Shown here: in pieces, positions 20,737 through 22,834 of the stretch
Layout of the letters: every line of letters starts with the position of its first letter
Numbering within the stretch: position 1 is the stretch's first letter
Assembly: GCA_020722245.1 (NCBI GenBank)
Contig: DYLE01000013.1
Coordinates: 1-22,834, forward strand
Length of the DNA: 22,834 nucleotides
Origin: Desulfonema limicola
GTDB taxonomy: Bacteria; Desulfobacterota; Desulfobacteria; Desulfobacterales; Desulfosalsimonadaceae
Reading direction: 5' to 3'
The notes under the pieces: model-generated
Told to the model about the DNA's origin: nothing
Databases searched by the model: none
The model's input: the letters and a program-made list of their open reading frames with translations, nothing else
Translations under genes and position numbers: made by a program

Positions 20737-22362
20737 ATGATTAAAAATCATCGCACAATCGCCTGGGCATTTTGCTTTATCCTTTTATTTTCATTGGTTT
20801 TTACCGGTGATGGCCAGGCCACCGAGCGCGGAGCAGGGCCGGGTTCGGAGTTTGATGTGATCGTGATCGGCGCGGGGCTTGGCGGGCTTGCCGCGGCCAC
20901 CCACCTGGGACTCAATGGGTATAAAGTCCTGGTTCTGGAACAGCACGACAAGGTCGGCGGATGCGCCACCCGTTTTGAGCGGGGAGACTTCACCTTTGAC
21001 GCGAGCCTTCATGAGATGGCCGGGGGCGGGCCGGGTAAAAAGGATCGCGGCCTCTACGAGTTGCTAAAGCTTTGGGGGATTCATAAGAAGGTCGAGTTCA
21101 TCGAGCTGCCCCAGTTTTACCGAAGCGTGTTTCCGGACATGGATATCCGCCTGCCCAGCAACTGGGAGGGGTTTAAAACCGTGCTCAAGGAGGAGTGGCC
21201 CGAGGAATCCAAGGGGATCGACAGGTTCCAGAGGCTTTGCGAGCAGACCTATGATGATCTTATGGAACTAAAAGATTTGTATCGCTGCGGCCCTTTAAAG
21301 GCGTTCTTTATCAAGACCTTGGTGCCGGTCAGGCAGCGCACCTTTTTCAAATACATGAATAAAACCCTTCAGGATGTGATGGATGACTGCTTTAGGGACC
21401 AGACCCTCAAGGCCGTGGTGTCCCAGCTCTGGGTCTATTACGGCGCGCCGACCTCCGAACAGTCCGCGCTTCTTGGCCTGATGGCGACCGAAGGCTACCT
21501 GGGCGACGGGGTCTGGCATGTTAAGGGGACCTCCCAGGCGCTCTCCGATGCCTATGCCGAGCGGATTCGAGAGCTGGGCGGAGAGATTCGAACCGGCGCT
21601 TTGGTTACGCGGGTGATCATGGAAAACGGGATTGCCTCCGGCGTGGAGACAAAGGACGGAGCGGTTTACACAGCCCGTTATATCGTCGCCAACACTGATC
21701 CGTATCAGCTCGCTTTTAAGCTGGTGGGCGAAAAACATTTCCCGGCAAAATATATTGACCGTTTAAATGAGATGAAGCCCGCCAATTCCCTGTTCGGCGT
21801 TTATATGGGGCTCAACATCGATCTTGCCGAACTCGGGTACGAAGATACAGAGATTTTTTACCAGCCTTATACCTCGGATGCAAAAACCCTTTATGATACC
21901 ATGATGCGCGGGGATTTCCGAAATGGGGCTGTTGCCATCACCATCTATTCCAACTACGGCGACCCGATTTACGCGCCGAAGGGAAAATCCGTCGTGACCC
22001 TGACCGCGTATTCGGACATGGACATCTGGCCCGAATACGGGGAAGCGTATGATGCCTTTAAAGAGAAAAAAGTAAACGAGCTGGTGGAGCTGGCCGCGGA
22101 GCTGATCCCTGAGCTTGCCGATCCCGAATGCGTGGAGGTCAAGGAAGGGTTCACCCCCAGAACCCTGGAGCGGTTTACCATGAACAAAAAAGGCGTGGTG
22201 TATGGATTTTACCTTTCCCCGGAGCAGTGGGAAAAGGTGCCCAACCGCACGCCCATCCCCAACCTGTTTATCGCCAGCAACTGGACCCAGGTCTGGCACG
22301 GGATGACCTCCGCCCAGATCAACGGCTGGCAGGCGGCCCAGTTGATTATCGACGGGGATTGA
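20737..22362 (+). CDS. Exported FAD-dependent oxidoreductase, CrtI/CrtISO (phytoene desaturase-like) family
   Basis: A 541-residue flavoprotein. Residues 1-28 are a Sec-type signal peptide (basic start, hydrophobic core 8-23, likely cleavage after GQA) with no twin-arginine motif. The FAD Rossmann motif follows at once (G45-A-G47-x2-G50, with E68 for the ribose, then DKVGGCATRF). The C-terminal family signature ends LFIASNWTQVWHGMTSAQINGWQAAQLI. Length and order fit carotenoid desaturase/isomerase and RetSat-like enzymes, but no carotenoid gene is nearby, so the substrate is unknown. AAAGGA lies eight bases before the ATG. It is transcribed alone, divergent from mnmG, with a repeat-rich upstream region. 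A Sec-exported or membrane-anchored FAD enzyme is unusual; the leader could instead be an uncleaved anchor. Confidence 0.85.
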   Translation: MIKNHRTIAWAFCFILLFSLVFTGDGQATERGAGPGSEFDVIVIGAGLGGLAAATHLGLNGYKVLVLEQHDKVGGCATRFERGDFTFDASLHEMAGGGPGKKDRGLYELLKLWGIHKKVEFIELPQFYRSVFPDMDIRLPSNWEGFKTVLKEEWPEESKGIDRFQRLCEQTYDDLMELKDLYRCGPLKAFFIKTLVPVRQRTFFKYMNKTLQDVMDDCFRDQTLKAVVSQLWVYYGAPTSEQSALLGLMATEGYLGDGVWHVKGTSQALSDAYAERIRELGGEIRTGALVTRVIMENGIASGVETKDGAVYTARYIVANTDPYQLAFKLVGEKHFPAKYIDRLNEMKPANSLFGVYMGLNIDLAELGYEDTEIFYQPYTSDAKTLYDTMMRGDFRNGAVAITIYSNYGDPIYAPKGKSVVTLTAYSDMDIWPEYGEAYDAFKEKKVNELVELAAELIPELADPECVEVKEGFTPRTLERFTMNKKGVVYGFYLSPEQWEKVPNRTPIPNLFIASNWTQVWHGMTSAQINGWQAAQLIIDGD

Positions 22363-22373
22363 CGCAAGAAGCA

Positions 22374-22389
22374 GCCGGGCATGCCCGGC
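22374..22389. repeat. Perfect 16-bp GC palindrome between convergent genes
   Basis: GCCGGGCATGCCCGGC is its own reverse complement and can form a six-pair stem with a CATG loop. It lies 11 bases past the flavoprotein stop and about 50 past the thioesterase stop, with no T-run on either side. It could aid bidirectional termination or mRNA stability. Confidence 0.4.
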
Positions 22390-22439
22390 CCCAAAGACAG
22401 CTTGAGGCGACCGCTCCGGCAGGAAGATGAAAAACGGTT

Positions 22440-22792
22440 CTAATTGATGGAAAAGGTCACGTTCACCACCGCGATCAAATTGCCGCTCTCATCGAATTCA
22501 TCGACCTGCCAGAGGGACAGCGACCTGCCCCGGGAGAGGACCTTTCCACAGGCCGTGACTTTTCCCGTTTTCACCGGCTTTAAAAACGAGACGGTGAGGC
22601 CCACCGTGGCGATGTTGACGACCTCGTAGAGTAACCGCAGCCGAATATCGCCACCGTGTCGGCAAGGGTGACCATCACGCCTCCGTGAAGAATCCCGGTG
22701 GGATTCATCAGATCGGATTTGAGTCCGATCTCCCCCTTCACATACCCTTTACCGATATCGGTAGACAGGAGTTTCGGGAATAAACCCCGCAC
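22440..22792 (-). pseudogene. Hotdog-fold (PaaI-like) thioesterase, frameshifted
   Basis: The first part, in one frame, gives a hotdog thioesterase core (STDIGKGYVKGEIGL, then NPTGILHGGVMVTLADT, with the typical HGG-x4-LADT catalytic region). After the codons for GCGY, at about 22631, the homologous sequence continues in another frame (LYEVVNIATVGLTVSFLKP ... FDESGNLIAVVNVTFSIN) to TAG at 22440-22442. This fits loss of one base, through real mutation or a sequencing/assembly error. With the base restored the product would be about 118 residues from the GTG at 22792, slightly short. An in-frame TAA lies just upstream and the window ends there, so the true N-terminus is uncertain. It would hydrolyse an acyl-CoA; the substrate is unknown. 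Confidence 0.75.
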
Positions 22793-22834
22793 TTGGCCGT
22801 AATGCCGCGTAGATTAAAGGGTTAGGGCGCAGAC

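Overview
The window reads as chromosomal DNA of an anaerobic, probably sulfate-reducing member of the Desulfobacterota (old Deltaproteobacteria, Desulfobacterales-like). This is an inference from gene content: a small siroheme/ferredoxin protein with a PCP_red-type N-terminus, an HcpR/DNR-like Crp/Fnr regulator, an expanded DUF3426 protein and a carotenoid-desaturase-like flavoprotein. Coding density is high, GC is moderate, and most genes lie on the minus strand. No phage, IS element, CRISPR array or rRNA was seen.

Layout. 116-3836 (+): a GNAT acetyltransferase, then a tightly coupled pair, a DUF2868 membrane protein and a DUF3482 GTPase overlapping by ATGA. 3882-5357 (-): a secreted von Willebrand A protein. 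5490-7787 (-): a three-gene operon of HD-domain protein, multi-cysteine ferredoxin-like protein and small siroheme sulfite/nitrite-reductase-like protein. It is divergent from a Crp/Fnr regulator (8044-8736, +). The shared intergenic region holds a perfect TTGAC-N4-GTCAA operator, placed exactly as a class II FNR site for a -10 element of the operon. 8893-9777 (-): a YihG-like acyltransferase.

10004-13926 (-): a housekeeping run, read in the direction of transcription as tRNA-Met, a DUF1992 protein, D-Ala-D-Ala ligase, a single-chain PurD-PurE fusion, and the threonylcarbamoyl-AMP synthase TsaC, whose start overlaps the end of purDE. 14098-17159 (-): hypoxanthine phosphoribosyltransferase followed by an 841-residue zinc-ribbon/DUF3426 membrane protein with a very acidic, tandemly duplicated middle. 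A good sigma-70 promoter precedes hpt. 17454-20416 (-): mnmG followed by a zinc-finger-less DnaJ, separated by a six-unit heptamer polypurine tract. 20737-22362 (+): an exported FAD-dependent CrtI/CrtISO-like oxidoreductase. 22440-22792 (-): a hotdog thioesterase broken by an apparent one-base frameshift.

The most promising candidate for an under-described system is the 5490-8736 locus. Its genes, regulator family, operator and promoter geometry together point to a nitrosative- or sulfite-responsive siroheme/Fe-S module. Secondary points of interest are the PurD-PurE fusion, the DUF2868/DUF3482 pair, the acidic repeat protein, and the regulatory DNA around mnmG and the flavoprotein gene.
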